Of a stretch of 64,000 nucleotides of DNA, positions 10,111-22,400 are shown piece after piece. This DNA comes from Cryptomeria japonica (Eukaryota; Streptophyta; Pinopsida; Cupressales; Cupressaceae). The first letter of the stretch is position 1; each line of letters opens with the position of its first letter. Where the stretch lies: contig NC_081415.1 in NCBI RefSeq assembly GCF_030272615.1, positions 603,903,644-603,967,643 on the forward strand, read 5' to 3'. A program made the position numbers and the translations under genes. The notes beneath the pieces were generated by a model that worked only from the letters and a program-made list of their open reading frames with translations, was not told the origin of the DNA and made no database searches.

Positions 10111-11764
10111 TCGATCGGTGTTTACTGGGCCCGGCACTTTAGAAGGAAATAATAAAAGGCGAAAAATTTTCAAATAACCAACATAACCGCCTAGGTAAAT
10201 AGCAAGGGGGGACACTTCTTACGACCCCGGGACCCATGACTTAAGTGAAATAAAGTAATGATGGAATAGAAACCAGGGGACCTAATACAAAAGATAAAGC
10301 CTAAAACTTAGAACAACCTTAAACCCTCTAGGTTTAGAATAAAGCTGAAGCATTTGGGGCCACACCCTACGAATATTTTCAAAGAACCATAGCCAATTAT
10401 GGGGAAAGAACCCAATTTTAAAAACAGTGATAACAGGAGGTACTAATTTAATTTAGGAGAGCCTACAGATTTATGATGAGAGATGGTTGTTTGGTTCCTT
10501 GGACAAAGATGTTTTTCATCTTATACATGTTGATCTTGCCAACCTACAAAGTTTAGAGGCTTCACATGGATGTACGCAACTTTTCCACAAAGGTGCCTAC
10601 TTCTCTCAGCCTATGAATGGTTTTGTATGACAATCCTAGAGAAATTTGAAGTATGCTTTGCCTACCATGTACATATTTAGTCTAAAATTTTTGTTGTCTT
10701 CATCCCATTTTTGGTTTGAGGTTGGTCTCTTCAGTTGGTTTCTCTTTTGTTGTCTCCTCTCCTTGACTTTGTTGCCCAATGGATAGTGTACTAGCCTAAA
10801 AACTAGATATTTTGGGTTCATCCTGCATCCTTTATAGTTCTTGTCCCTAGTCAAAGCCAATTGTTACCCCTATTTTAAAACTTGGTAAATTTTAAACTTT
10901 TTGACATTTGAAATCTTGTGTGCATAATTATCAATTTGAAAAGTCTCCTATCTCATCAGCCATTTCAATAATTTGTGAAAATAAAAAGAGATAGACAAGA
11001 ATGGAGACCAGTCAAAATGGTCAAGTTGGAAACTTCCTGCACTGACTCAAGTTGGAGGTGAATGAGCATGAATGGTTATAAAAATCAATGCCTTAGTCTT
11101 CAAAGTTGCCATACAATGATCTATCAATGAGTTATGTTAGTTTCCAAAGCGAATAAAATTATCAACTCATAACGCAATGAGAAGTTGTTTTAGAACTCCA
11201 TTCATTAACTCATTGGTAAGTTATTCAAAGCATAAAAGTTACAGTTAACAACATTGACAAATTGACCAACTTCTTAAAGCTGAAAAGAGATGATATATTC
11301 TTATGGAAGAATCCATGCATTTATGATTTAGAAAAGTTGGCAAAGTTTATGAAAGTACCGATGTATTTGAGAGAAACTTAGTTATCATAACTAACTCGAT
11401 ATCATTATGAATCTCTACGGTGTCAAGCTCACTGTTGTGCATCATCTTTTTCGCAGAGAACATATCCATATTGTTTCACAAGTTGGCATTAAAGAGATAT
11501 TGTCTCAGTGAATGTAATGGTAGCAAGTTTTGGACATCCATCAAAACACCGAAACTAAGCATTATGATAACAATGAAAACAGAGAAGGTGACAATTAGTT
11601 ACTAGAACCAACTTGAGGTCAAATACCATTGGATCATCTTATTATTTTTTAACTTCATCAAGACAAAACTCTTGAATGGGTTTGAGCTCCGAAGATTGTA
11701 GCTAGGGAATGTGAAAGGTTTTACAAAATGTATCAAATAAATGTAGTCTTATGGCATATGATGA
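10111..11764. other. G1 interior to 3' LTR; boundary unresolved, no gene
   Basis: No credible ORF. A purine run, gcaagggggga at 10201-10211, is a candidate polypurine tract; if so the 3' LTR would begin there and be about 3.6 kb long. The start cannot be confirmed because the matching part of the 5' LTR lies outside the window. Confidence 0.3.
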
Positions 11765-13846
11765 TTGCAAGAAATGGACAAAAATTAAGACTTGAAATGT
11801 GAAGTGGATGCCAGCTGTAGGTGTATAGCCAAAGCCCACAACCTTTACTAGCATTGCACTTGAGCTGAAATGAGAAGTCTGAAATAGTGTATGAACATCC
11901 ATCAAAGTGAAAGGCTAGAGGAGTTTTGTCAAATGTTATCATTGCAACAACCATGACCCGATTTATACAAACCATGGAATCACAAAGAAGCTACTGTTGA
12001 AAAAATCCCTTGAAGAGATGTAAAATCATGGGGAGAGATAATTGCAATTGCCATGATAGAATGTATTGAAATTGTTGAGTCAAAGAGAGGATACATAACT
12101 TGTTTGTCAAAATGCCTGTGAGAGATGGAGTTCCAATGTAGAAGCTTTGAAATATGGTAGGGACATCCACTAAAGAATGATAAAAGTTGACATTTTTGTG
12201 AGTTATAATAGGTGAAAAATGCATGCATATGTGGAAGAATAGACATGACATGAAAAATGTTTGACAGCCACCCCATAAGAGAGGTTGTCCGATGAAACAC
12301 AGTCATTCTCAAGATTTGCAGTGAGTGGATTTGTTGAGGCATTAAAAACTTTCAAACAAATTGCATTTCACAGTTGTAGGTTTGTGTAGACATACATGCA
12401 AAACATGGGATGTAGTGGTTGCAGGATGTACACAAATTTCATTTGTTGAAATGGCCTTACAAACTATCCAGAAAACACAATGGCCAGGGTGGTAGAGAAT
12501 TCTTTGTCAGATTTTTTTGTTTGCATTGCTTCTAGAGGCATGTTTGTGAAATATCAAATCAAAATCCAAAATTTTTCTCAGCTCCTCTCTACATGCAATG
12601 AAGTTATATAGATAGCTAAGATATCATCTCATGGAAACACTTTTATAAACATGCACACATAATAAAAAATGTGCCCAAGTTTTGAAGATTGTGTTCTTAT
12701 AGCATAACTAATTACTTGGTTTTTCATCAAGGGAAAGTTTCAAAGTTGTCTTGTTCTTTAGAATGAGAGAAATAATTTCCTATGTGTCCTTAGATGGCTG
12801 GATGGTGAGATGGTCACAAGTACCATAGATGAAGCAAATGAATATGGAAATCACCTCAATATAACTCACAACTTTGTTTTTCGTCAAAGTTATAGAGTTT
12901 CAAGTTGTTCTTTGTAAAAGTGACTTAAGTCACTTTTTGTAACTAAAGTTAGCTTTTTGGCTTTTGTAAAAGTTAGCTAAATCCTAACTTATTTGTAAAG
13001 GGTAGTTATTCTAAGCATTGGATTAGGTAGTTATCCCAAGTGATTAAGTTAGGTAGTTATTTTAAGTGATTCTCCTAGGTAGTTATCTGAAGTAGTTACC
13101 TAAGGTAGTTATTCAAAGTGGTTATGAGTCAGTTATCAAGTTAGTTATTCTCTCAAGCTTATAAATACAAGTTTTTGGCATTGTAAATGGAGGGGAACTT
13201 TTTCAAAAGAGAGAAACTCTAGAGAAATTGAGGGTGAAAATTGTAATGGTTTTTGGTTTGACACTTCACATTTAAGGGCTTTTGGACTCGTACATTTTCA
13301 AAAGAATAATGAAGAATGCATTTCAATTTGTATATTCTAAATGTACTCTTATGTTGGTGTTTTCTGATTTCTCGTATGTTGAATCGGTGATCCCTTTATG
13401 TAATCATGCAAATCATTAGTAACCAATACATTTGAATAAGCATATCATTTCTTGGTATATTGAATCATATCTCTTAGTACAAGTTATTTCCTTGTATGTT
13501 GAGGTTTGTTGTCCTTCTTTCATCATCAAAGAATGTCTAAAACTTTATCCCCTTTGTAATCGTTATCTATTGTGAAATCTCAATTGGTATTTCTATGTTT
13601 ATTGTTGGGGTTTTTGTTCTTTATATTTCTTTAATTCTTTGTTTTCTCCTTTATGTAGTTTTAGGTTAAAAGTACAAAAAAATCCTAAAAACCCCCATGA
13701 TACAAGGGAGTTTCCCCTCTCAAACATAGAGGAAGATCGTGGCTTCATCACAATCTCTCCAACTATTGGAATGGTTGCCACTTCTCTTTGGGCAAACATG
13801 GTCAATTTTGAAGGATAATTCATAGTGATAAATCTATTTACCAACA
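11765..13846 (+). mobile_element. G1 3' LTR (at least this part)
   Basis: Aligns along its length with 1-2047 and ends ccaaca at 13846, where similarity stops. Its left edge is a lower limit set by the window start. It contains the second copy of the GGTAGTTAT array (about 13005-13155) and a TATA box (CTTATAAATACAAG) near 13158-13171. ORFs at 11702-11975 and 11980-12342 are non-coding LTR shadows. Confidence 0.75.
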
Positions 13847-15139
13847 GGACTCAAGTCGAACCACCTAGTCTAAGCCTCAAGTAATTTTCATGCAATCAAA
13901 CTATCTCAAAGAAAGTTTGAATTGAGTGTTGTTGACTAAACATAATTAATTTTTTAAAGGGCTCGTATACTTTGAGTTGAACTATTGAAGCTTTTATCAA
14001 GGATTCCTTAAACCTTTTTAGGGATTCTGATAATGTGTATATTTCTCATAATTTTAGGGAAGGTGATTCCCTTGTGGACACTTTTGCAAATATTGGTGTG
14101 TTTTGGAGATATTTTTATTAGAATTGGAATGAACCTCTTCCCCCTAACATTAAGGATATTATCTATGCTAGTTAACTTGTTGGTTTGTGTGGCTGATTAT
14201 ATTTTTCACCCCATCATTTCTTATTTAACGAAGATGGTTTAATGATGATAGTTGGGAGATTTTAATCTTTGATGCTAATGGACTAACTATTTTCACATAG
14301 ATTGTGGGTGATATAGGCACTCGATTTCTTTGTTTGTTAGATTGTCTTGTTTCACATAGTTGTTTTGAGGGCTCTGATTGTGATTGTGTTGTTGGGGGAT
14401 CGGATATGAGGCATGTGTTTCTCTAATATTTTGTGAGTGGGCTCTACTATAGGAGAGGAAAGGCATTTGCAAGAACACATTTAATGTGATGAAATTTATA
14501 GAAATAAGGAAATTTAGCAGATTTTAGCTATAGGTTGGGTTGCATCATATCTGTAGGACCTTCATGGCTATGACCCTAACGTGATAAAATCTATTCGCAA
14601 ATGATGGAAGAACAAAATAATTAGTATTGCAGAAAAATCTTGGAGGTCATAGTGGAGTTGACTATCGAGGTCATTATGTTGCCTATGGAAGGAAAAATAT
14701 TGTTTAGGAATAGAAAATCTTCTATGTTTGTGGTGAACACTTTTTGAAATGAAAGGAGGCTTTAAATATTACTAGGAATTTTAAAATGGTTATAGGGTAG
14801 GCTCCCTCAAACCCCTTTGGGTGGGTGTGATTAAGGTCTTTATATGAAATATTTTACATTGGATGAGTCATTTACCACTATCTAGGGTTATCATTTTTCT
14901 CTTCTTAACCAGTTTAGATGCAAGATCTTTTGTTTCAATTTATTTTATCTTTTGTCATCCTTAGAAGCTAGTATTAAATATCACAAGAAGAAGAAAACTA
15001 ACCTTGTTCTTCATGAGGAATTGATCCTTCTAATTATGGAACATTTCAAATCCCTCTTGTCTTCCCCTAAGGGAAAATATCATAGTTCTCCATCTTTGTA
15101 GTTTGTGAACATGGGGTTTGAGGAAGATATGGAGATGGA
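13847..15139 (+). pseudogene. Degraded region with possible LINE RNase H relic
   Basis: Around 13985-14110 the plus strand translates, across stops, to a stretch containing HNFREGDSLVDTFANIG. This resembles the end of the RNase H domain in plant LINE-like proteins (R-x-x-N-x-x-A-D-x-L-A-x-x-G). A weakly similar LINE linker-like stretch (EELILLIMEHFKSLLSS) occurs near 15005-15060. Nothing is intact. The identification rests on short motifs and is tentative. Confidence 0.3.
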
Positions 15140-15476
15140 TATCAAATTTTTTCTTCAAAGATATGACAAGATTATCTTCCTTCTTCTTTCTATCCTCAAT
15201 ATCTTTTGATAAACTCATAGTCAGATCTTCTATTTCATTCTTCATGAGTATGTTTGCTTGACTTAGTTTCTGACATTGTTCCTTAAGAGCATTCTTCTCC
15301 TCATCATCTGATTTTTGAAAAAGTTATTTTCTCTTAGCTTGAACAGATGATAACCTTTCTTCCAGGATAAGAATGAATTCATTTGTAGAATTCAATTATT
15401 CTTGCAATTTTAACTTCTTCATTCTTTCAGCATCATAATCCTCAAGAGCCATCTCAAGTTGCTTCTCCATAGCCAT
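15140..15476 (-). pseudogene. D gag, N-terminal fragment
   Basis: An ATG at 15476 lies about 60 bp after the primer site. The product starts MAMEKQLEMALEDYDAER and runs into a charged coiled coil containing KEIEDRKK-like sequence (here KDIEDRKKKE). It aligns well with the gag of element A (27428-28546), including spacing from the primer site. Two in-frame stops lie within the first 60 codons. Zinc knuckles and everything after are missing. Confidence 0.6.
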
Positions 15477-15536
15477 GTTCAAAGATTTTGGTTTTAGGAT
15501 CTTCCTCAAGCTGTTAAACATCTTCCGAGGTACCAA

Positions 15537-15548
15537 GCTCTGATACCA
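15537..15548 (-). other. D primer-binding site (initiator tRNA-Met)
   Basis: The minus strand reads TGGTATCAGAGC, the exact Copia-type complement of plant initiator tRNA-Met, 2 bases from the LTR end. Confidence 0.8.
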
Positions 15549-15561
15549 ATTGTTGGGATCC

Positions 15562-15598
15562 AAGAACACTAAGAAGGGGGGGGTGAATTAGTGTTCTT
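15562..15598. promoter_or_regulatory. D U5 hairpin around a C/G run
   Basis: Perfect 11-bp arms aagaacactaa (15562-15572) and ttagtgttctt (15588-15598) enclose a G-run. The structure lies 11 bp inside the LTR end next to the primer site. An equivalent hairpin with a different stem is present in element A. Confidence 0.6.
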
Positions 15599-16304
15599 CT
15601 AGTATCAACAGTTTTTAACTTTTTATACCATACACATATAAATCGGTAAACAAATAAACATATAACAAGAAGAAAATAAACCATCCACATAAATGAACAC
15701 CATAACACACAAAATTTATACGTGGAAAACCTCAATGAGGAAAAACCACGGTGGGAATTGTGATTCACAATATTAGTTCACTGGCCATATGAAAAGATAT
15801 AACATATAATAGGGGCCTGCATAAGCAGGAAGGCACACTACCTAGAGAATACTGCTCATCACTAAAGATCCTCACTGACTACAAGCTTTCTACTAAAGTA
15901 AATTGCTAAAAATGAACTAAAGACTACATCTGCTATGCCAAATAGAGTTTTGATTTTGTCTCTACTTTGTATTGGTTCATAAACCTTGAACTACTACCAG
16001 TATCTCTTCTCCTCCAAGAATGCTTTCCAAGCTATATACAGATCATTGCATGATATAACATTTGCATACAAAATGATCTTCATACATATATTTCACATCA
16101 TATAGTTTTTCTATATTTTCCTATATCCACACATTTCACATATGTCAAAATAACCTATCTGACTAACCTATATACCTATTAAAAATAATATGCATTTTGT
16201 TAGCTTACAATACATTTACAAAATATATTCAATGTTGGCCTTGACAATAATTAGAAAATGATTTATTTAAGTAAATCCCCCTTGATGTCGACTTCCAATG
16301 AAGT

Positions 16305-16336
16305 ATTGATGTCGGTGTCGGTGTCAGTGTCGGTGT
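16305..16336. repeat. TCGGTG hexamer repeat in D LTR
   Basis: Four to five tandem copies of (G)TCGGTGT, one of them TCAGTG, in the U3 part of the D LTR. Confidence 0.6.
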
Positions 16337-16457
16337 AGCCCTGAATGCTCCAAAGCTGGTATCTGTCGGTATATGCTTCCTAGTGCCGGTATATGACTTC
16401 ATCTGATCTTGTTGCCATCAATGACAACAAAATGAATCCAATGAGTGTTAATTACCA

Positions 16458-18100
16458 ATAGATAGCCATTACATTGATCACATTACTAGGGCTAGCTAAA
16501 TCAGACATTCAAAATGACCACTCAACACCTTAAAAGATAGGAGTAAAAAGTTATATTTGCCAAGTCCAATAAGAAAGAAGAAAAATTCCAACAATCAAAA
16601 AATATTAAAATTAGCAACATGGCAAGCACCATAGCTCAAATGAAAAGAAACATAAATTTAGTGGTCATTCCATCTTAAAAAAAATATAAAAGAAAGTACT
16701 AGCCCCAAGGTCATAATACACTATTCAAAAGATAGTCGAAATACCATCAAAATCAAAACTCAAAAAAAGGTGACCATTTTAGCCACACTATAGGGAGTAA
16801 CCACAACACATCACCCAAGATCAGATGTCCTAAGTGTGTTAGGAAGTGATTATTAGACTCTTAAGGTTATTAGATCATTTATAGCTTATACACAAGAGAT
16901 TACAATTATTATATAGATCATGTTTCATTAACATTCACGTGATTACTATTACAAGAAATACTTTCTGATATAATCCACTATCCACTTAAGATTATCAACA
17001 ACCATAGTTATATTCTAATGGGTGGATGCACTAATTCTACCATCATTCATCCATTCTTCTTGGATTTCCATTAAATATCTTGATATATTAAATCTTGGTT
17101 CAATGAAACATGGTAAAACATGCATTGAAACTTGTATACTTAGAACCACTTAGGTTTAGTATAATGCAATCATATAATTTCACTAGGGACATCATTTGTT
17201 CTCTTAGCACCTTTTGCTAGCTCCTTACATCTCCATATCTAATCATCAATCTGTTTCCTTCAAGTAGGAGCATGATGCCAAATTACTAATAGTTATGGTT
17301 AAGAACAACCAAGGGTGGAATAATTGTCAAGTACAATCAATAATGCTTCACAACTAATTCCTAGCCCACTCATACTATAATACTTCTCTAAAGACTTGGA
17401 GGTTTGACTTATTCTCACCTACTCCACTAATGCAACTATGAGAATAAGGGGGTGTGCACTCGAGAAGTGACCAACACCCACCTTTTAATTTAAATTTTGA
17501 TAAAAAGGAAATTTTCATTTTCCTTATTGCTTATTTTATATTTACTTGCTATCCAATCACGACATATCACAACTTTCGATTACCCTCAACCCAGAAAATC
17601 ACCTTATTATCATAATATCAAGTTACCTCATTTCGAAATAACATAAGGTGTACAATAATTACCAATGTCTTAAGGCTCCCATAATTTTCAAGTTCTCCCT
17701 TAGCTAACCACATAAATAGGATTCCTAGCATTGTACTAAAAAATTTTGCATTAGAACAACATATTACATTGCCAACTAATTCTCATTAAAACTTTGGTAT
17801 TATTATACTACTATACTTTCCTTCCATAAGCCTTATTCAATTGCATGTTGTCTTTTCCATACGTAATGTTTCAAATACTTCCACACTTAAGTGCCCTAAT
17901 ATTACAAACCTCCTTCAATTGTGCCAAAGTAGTAAAAATGTTCCAAACTGTCTTGTATCTAGTTACTACTCATGATTGGGTTGCACTTTATCTTTAGGTT
18001 ATGAATGCATATAATTTACTCATTTCCTAATTGTCTAAACATGATTTATCTATACTCCTTGCACTTTAGTAGGGATTTTGCATGATTTCCATACCATTTA
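16458..18100. other. AT-rich sequence, probable interior of element F; no gene
   Basis: No ORF above 60 codons and no recognised motif. It is continuous with 23928-24946 once E is removed, so it is probably decayed internal sequence of minus-strand element F. Confidence 0.3.
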
Positions 18101-19648
18101 TGATAGTTTTGAAACTTAATATAAGTACAAATCTAATAGCCAACAAGATGAGAGGGGGGGGTGAATCATAAAAACTTAATCTTCCATTAAAACATTAGAT
18201 TCAACCTTGGTAACATATATATCAGTAATATAACCAAAACTGTTAAACATGCAAACTCAAAATCATATAAACATTATAAACCTCATAACACCAGATTTAA
18301 CGTGGAAACCCAAATAGGGAAAAACCACTGTGGGATTTTGGACCCACTAAGAAATATACTCTTGTAGAGTATGCTTGGTTAAAAGCAAATCCTGTTAAAG
18401 ATTACAAACACATTGATAGATGTGACCTGGTTAAGGGATTTCCCTCAGATCTGTTAGGATCTTCACCTTGTTAGAAGTGACCTTGTTAAAGGATTTTGAA
18501 ACACTCATTATGAATGTCACCTTGCTAGAGGGTTTTACAAATAAGACTGTTAAGTCCACTCGGTTAAGAGATTTTCTATCACTTTCACAAAATAACAATA
18601 ATAAAACTCTATCCGCAACTTCACATCTAAAATGCTAAAGTAGATTCCTATTTGTTCAATACAATCTAGACATAGAACTAATCTTGTCTATCTGTTGGGC
18701 TTCTATACTCTGTTATTCAAACAGGTCTTCAAGCTTTTGTGCTCGGTAATCACTATGTAGCATCCCTGTGCATACACTTGCCCGCATACTTTTTTTATCA
18801 ACAGTTTCCTATTTATAAACAATTAGGTAACCACTTAATCTCCTTGATCACATTTCCCATGATCAATCATAGCCATCAGATCTTCAATCTTTTCCAGGTT
18901 CAATGCATCTTTCGATTTGAAAATGTTTTACACTGCCTTGGAACTTGCATACATTTCTTGGAACTTGTGCCAGGGTATTGCGGTTCAATCTATGCTATAG
19001 ATCTTCATGCCAACTTTCTGTTGCCTTAAATTCATTAACAAACTTCATCCACAGCTCACCAATCATTTAATCAGTTCCAGCTCATCAGCTTCCTTCATTA
19101 AATAATGCATGCAAACATTTAATGCATTCTGTTATAGCTCAGTTACAACTCGGTTATAACTTGGTGAATACTAAACTTCACTCGGTAGACATTTTGCCTT
19201 CATTAACCAATAGTGATAACCTTAGGGTTTACTGACTAGATTCCTTAGGGTTTACCGACTAGGTTCTTTGCTTGGTAACATAGTATAGTATTAACCTTTA
19301 CAATTTACAACATATGTATGATGTTAAAACAATCTAAACATCATGATCTCATCATTGTCTGACTCGGTAATAGTTGCCCATTGAATACCTTATTCATCCC
19401 CTTATTCATCATAATCTTTCCTGTGTCTTTTACCAACATCTTTATACTCTTTTAAATCATACTTCTCAAGATACGGCAACATCATACTAAATTAGAAAAT
19501 CAATTTCTTGACATCAATGACAAAATAATAATATCAAGATAGTAAACATCCTTAATCAGTTATATCCATAATCATCAACAACCTTCTCAATATCCTTATG
19601 AAATGCCAACAATCTTTCATTGTCTGTTAGAATGCAATATTGCCAACA
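18101..19648 (-). mobile_element. E 3' LTR
   Basis: 1548 bp. It contains a minus-strand TATA box (TTTATAAATAGG, 18808-18820), repeated CTCGGT(A/T)A motifs, a G-run at 18155-18161 and the conserved U5 GGTTTTTCC...TTTCCACGTTAAA block (18298-18332). The plus-strand ORF at 18739-19029 recurs in the other LTR and is not a gene. Confidence 0.85.
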
Positions 19649-19833
19649 ATCTCCCCCTTTGGCATTGATGGCAAAACCAATTGATTTGACCTTAAAAAGA
19701 TTCGGATTGCTGTGATTCTGAAATGCTGAAATGCTCTCCCCCATACATTAGACTTCTCATCTTTTCTTCAGTCTTCTTTCCAATCTGTAGTCTGCTCAGT
19801 TTTCTCCCCTGATATTAGTCTTCTCCCCCTTTG
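19649..19833 (-). other. E doubled polypurine tract
   Basis: The minus strand carries CCAAAGGGGGAGAT directly beside the 3' LTR (19649-19662) and a second TCAAAGGGGGAGAAG at about 19820-19833. Each is preceded by a GCCAT-type or TTGTC repeat. Doubled PPTs of this form are a described trait of Sirevirus-type Copia elements. Confidence 0.65.
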
Positions 19834-20085
19834 ACAACAATGCCAAAAAGTAAAGAACTAAAACATAATTTATCTCTGTATGAAGTGATTTCCTACTGCT
19901 GTGTATTAATTAAGTCTCAGTCACAGCATTTTGTCTTTAATTCCTATTCCCTGTATTGTTTCCTATAATATTTTCTGTAATATTTCCTGTACACCTTTAG
20001 AAAACATCCTAAAGTGTGTAATGCAACATCAACTCCTAAAAGATATTTGATAGAGTCATCAGATTGATGCTTTCACTGAACTTGA

Positions 20086-20649
20086 TCAGTGAGTAGAAGA
20101 TAGGGGTAGGACCCCTAACTTAATTCTGAGATATTCAAAAGTGTCGCTTGGTAGTGGCTTGGTGAAGATATCTGCTATTTGTTCCTTTGTGCTAACATAC
20201 TCCAACACCACTTTCTTCTCTTGAGCTTCTTCTCTAAGATAATGATATTTGATAGAGATGTGCTTTGTCTTAGAGTGTATAACAAGATTTTTTGAAATAT
20301 TAATGGCACTAGTATTGTCACACAATATGGTTACTAGCTCGGTAACTTTCTCATTTACACCTTCGAACAGTTGTTTGATCCATGCAATGTTGGTACAATT
20401 CAATGCTGCAGCAACATATTCAGCTTTTGCTGTTGACTGTGAAACACATCCTTGTTTCTTGCTAAACCAACTTACTAGTCTTTTTCCTAAAAAGAAAGCT
20501 CCTCCACTTGTGCTTTTTCTATCATCAATGTTGCCTGCCCAATTAGCATCAATATAAACTTTTAAATCAAAATTATTTCCTTTCTGATATACTAAGCCAT
20601 AATCCTCAGTGCCTTTCAGGTATCTAAAAATTCTTTTGATTGCTGTCAT
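20086..20649 (-). pseudogene. E RNase H domain
   Basis: This 187-codon open stretch shows the Copia RNase H signature: YIDANWAG, DRKSTSGGAFFLG, SWFSKKQ, STAKAEYVAAA, DNTSAI, TKHISIKYHYLRE, and the C-terminal FTKPLP. It is in the same frame as the RT to its right, from which it is separated by stops. It ends naturally shortly before the 3' non-coding region. The catalytic D, E and D positions appear intact. Confidence 0.85.
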
Positions 20650-20699
20650 GTGTGTTTCCTTAGGATCTGAAGATAATCTTGCAACTATACCTACTACAT

Positions 20700-21640
20700 G
20701 TGCTATGTCTAGTCTGTTGTGAACAACATATTATAGCTCTCCAATCATGGATCGGTAAAGTATCTCATCAACAGATGTAGATTCATCATTCTTTGATAAT
20801 TTATAGTTTGTAGTCATAGGAGTACTTACTAGTTTTGAATCCTCCATTCAAAATTTCTTCAAGATTTCCTTTATGTACTTGGATTGAGTAATGAAAATCT
20901 CATTTTTTATTTGCAGTATCTGTAAACCTATAAAATACTTTATCTCACCGATTAATGACATCTCAAATTCTTTGCTCATTTCATTTCCAAAGTTCTTGCA
21001 TAAAGAGTCATTTCCATAAAATATAATATCATCAACAAATATGGCTGAGATCAGTATTCCATTTTCATCATTCTTCATGTACATGTTGCTATTCTCACTT
21101 GTCCTTATAAAACCAATCTTAATCAAATAAGAGTGCAATCTTTCATACCATGCTCTAGGTGCTTGTTTCAAACCATATAAAGCTTTGTTCAATTTACATA
21201 CTTGATCTTTATTATTGTCTTCAACAAATACTTCAGGTTGTTCAATAAAAACTTCTTCTTCTAATATTCCATTCAGAAATGTAGATTTGACATCCATTTG
21301 ATATACCTTGAAGTTTTTGAAAGCAGCATAGGCCAACAATGTTCTTACTCCTTCCAGTCTAGCAACAGGTGCAAAAGTTTCACCATAATCAATTCCTTCT
21401 TCTTGAGCATAACCTTTGCAAACTAGTTTTGCTTTGTTTCAAATGACTTCTCCTTTTTCATTTAGCTTGTTTCTGAAAATCCACTTTGTACCAATTACAT
21501 TTTTGTCCTTTGGTCTTGGGATTAGTGTCCATGTGTCATTCTTCTTGATTTGATCAATCTCTTCTGTCATAGCATTTATCCAATCTTCACTATTAAATGC
21601 CTCTTTCACTATTCTTGGTTCAAATTCAGATATCAAACAT
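20700..21640 (-). pseudogene. E reverse transcriptase
   Basis: Open pieces 21439-21636 and 20848-21339 share one frame. Motifs in order: W-x-x-A-M-x-x-E near 21570, [52 protein letters not shown], and FVDDIIFYG with the catalytic DD. The AFLNG/TFLNG and K-Q-A-P-R-x-W motifs are typical of Copia RT. A stop at about 21437, a stop near 20847 and one near 20733 inactivate it. No frameshift is needed to join the pieces. Confidence 0.85.
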
Positions 21641-21984
21641 GTGTTCTATCTCAGTTTGTTCCTTGTCAACATTGGCTCATCCTTATCTCCTATAATCTAA
21701 CTTGGTGCATGATGTCTTCTGACATACTTGGCTAATACAGGCTCGGTAGGCTCTATATGATCTTCTTCATTACTCAGTAATTGGGTATTCTCTTCATTTT
21801 CTTCAACAATCTTCTTGGTAAGACTTCTCGATTGAACATAGACAAATTCATCATAGTCTTCTGGTTCCTTGGAATTTCATTCATCATTTCTTTCTGCAAA
21901 TTCATCAATTTTCACAGTTGCACTTTCTACTATTTTGTTAGATGATTTGATCAGACATTTAAATGCTTTGCTTCTAGAAGAATA

Positions 21985-22340
21985 ACCTATAAATGTTCCT
22001 TCTTCAATTGTACTTACTTCAAGGTGTAAACTGCTGTGCTTATTGCTTCTCTCCAAAATGTTTGTGGCACCTTCTTTTCAATCATCAGTGTTCTAGCACA
22101 ATCCACAATAGATCTGTTTCTTCTCTCAGCTATTCCATTCTGCTATGGAGTTCTCAGTGTAGAGACTTGTCTTTTAATACCATGATCATTGCAAAATAAG
22201 TTGAACTCATTAGATGTGAACTCTTCTCTAGATAGTATACAACATATTCTCCAATTCCTGATAGATGCAACTTCATCCTTTTCTGCCATGTAGAGAAACT
22301 TGACTTGTTCAGCTTCTATGCATCCCTCTTATACATCTTT
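21985..22340 (-). pseudogene. E integrase remnant
   Basis: The minus strand reads EEFTSNEFNLFCNDHG, then IKRQVSTLRTP, a stop, QNGIAERRNRSIVDCART, and QTFWREAISTAVY, the core of a Copia integrase with its catalytic Glu (GIAERRN). The preceding SDNGGEF-type motif is damaged, so the second catalytic Asp is missing. The zinc domain is absent, and a later stretch before IGYSSRSKAFKC is also deleted. Confidence 0.75.
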
Positions 22341-22386
22341 GGATCTTTAACTCAAGTGCCTTTAAACTTTTCTTCCAGAGTCCAAA

Positions 22387-22398
22387 GCTTTGATACCA
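22387..22398 (-). other. E primer-binding site
   Basis: The minus strand reads TGGTATCAAAGC, one mismatch from the initiator tRNA-Met site, 2 bases from the 5' LTR. Confidence 0.75.
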
Positions 22399-22400
22399 AT

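Larger units (their letters stand above)
1..13846 (+). mobile_element. G1: non-autonomous LTR retrotransposon with antisense ORF (left end outside window)
   Basis: Two long direct repeats (1-2047 and about 11765-13846) flank an interior that begins with a primer-binding site. No protease, RT, RNase H or integrase motif is visible in any frame. The interior holds a decayed sense ORF (2167-3956), a long antisense ORF (4986-8528), a tandem hairpin repeat block (about 8990-10110) and AT-rich sequence. The primer site resembles the complement of a plant tRNA-Arg 3' end, a choice known from Ogre and other Tat-lineage Ty3 elements; that lineage also contains elements with antisense ORFs. Assignment to a Tat-like non-autonomous derivative is inference. 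Confidence 0.7.
15140..16457 (-). mobile_element. D: truncated Copia element (one LTR plus start of gag)
   Basis: Read on the minus strand: an LTR (16457 to 15551), an initiator-Met primer site (15548-15537), then the first ~110 codons of gag, after which similarity to Copia gag ends near 15140. No pol and no second LTR are present to the left. The same family's LTR begins again at 63949. Confidence 0.65.
15551..16457 (-). mobile_element. D 5' LTR
   Basis: On the minus strand it starts TGGTAATTAACACTC at 16457 and ends GGATCCCAACA at 15551. The start parallels the element A LTR start (both soon followed by GTCATTGATGGCAAC). The U5 part contains the conserved GGTTTTTCC / GGTTTTCCACGT block (15715-15755). 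The right edge is judged from the parallel with A because a second copy is absent. Confidence 0.5.

Noticed and set aside
18739-19029. 96-codon plus-strand ORF, repeated near 23067-23372
   Set aside because: Lies inside both E LTRs; repeats because the LTR repeats.
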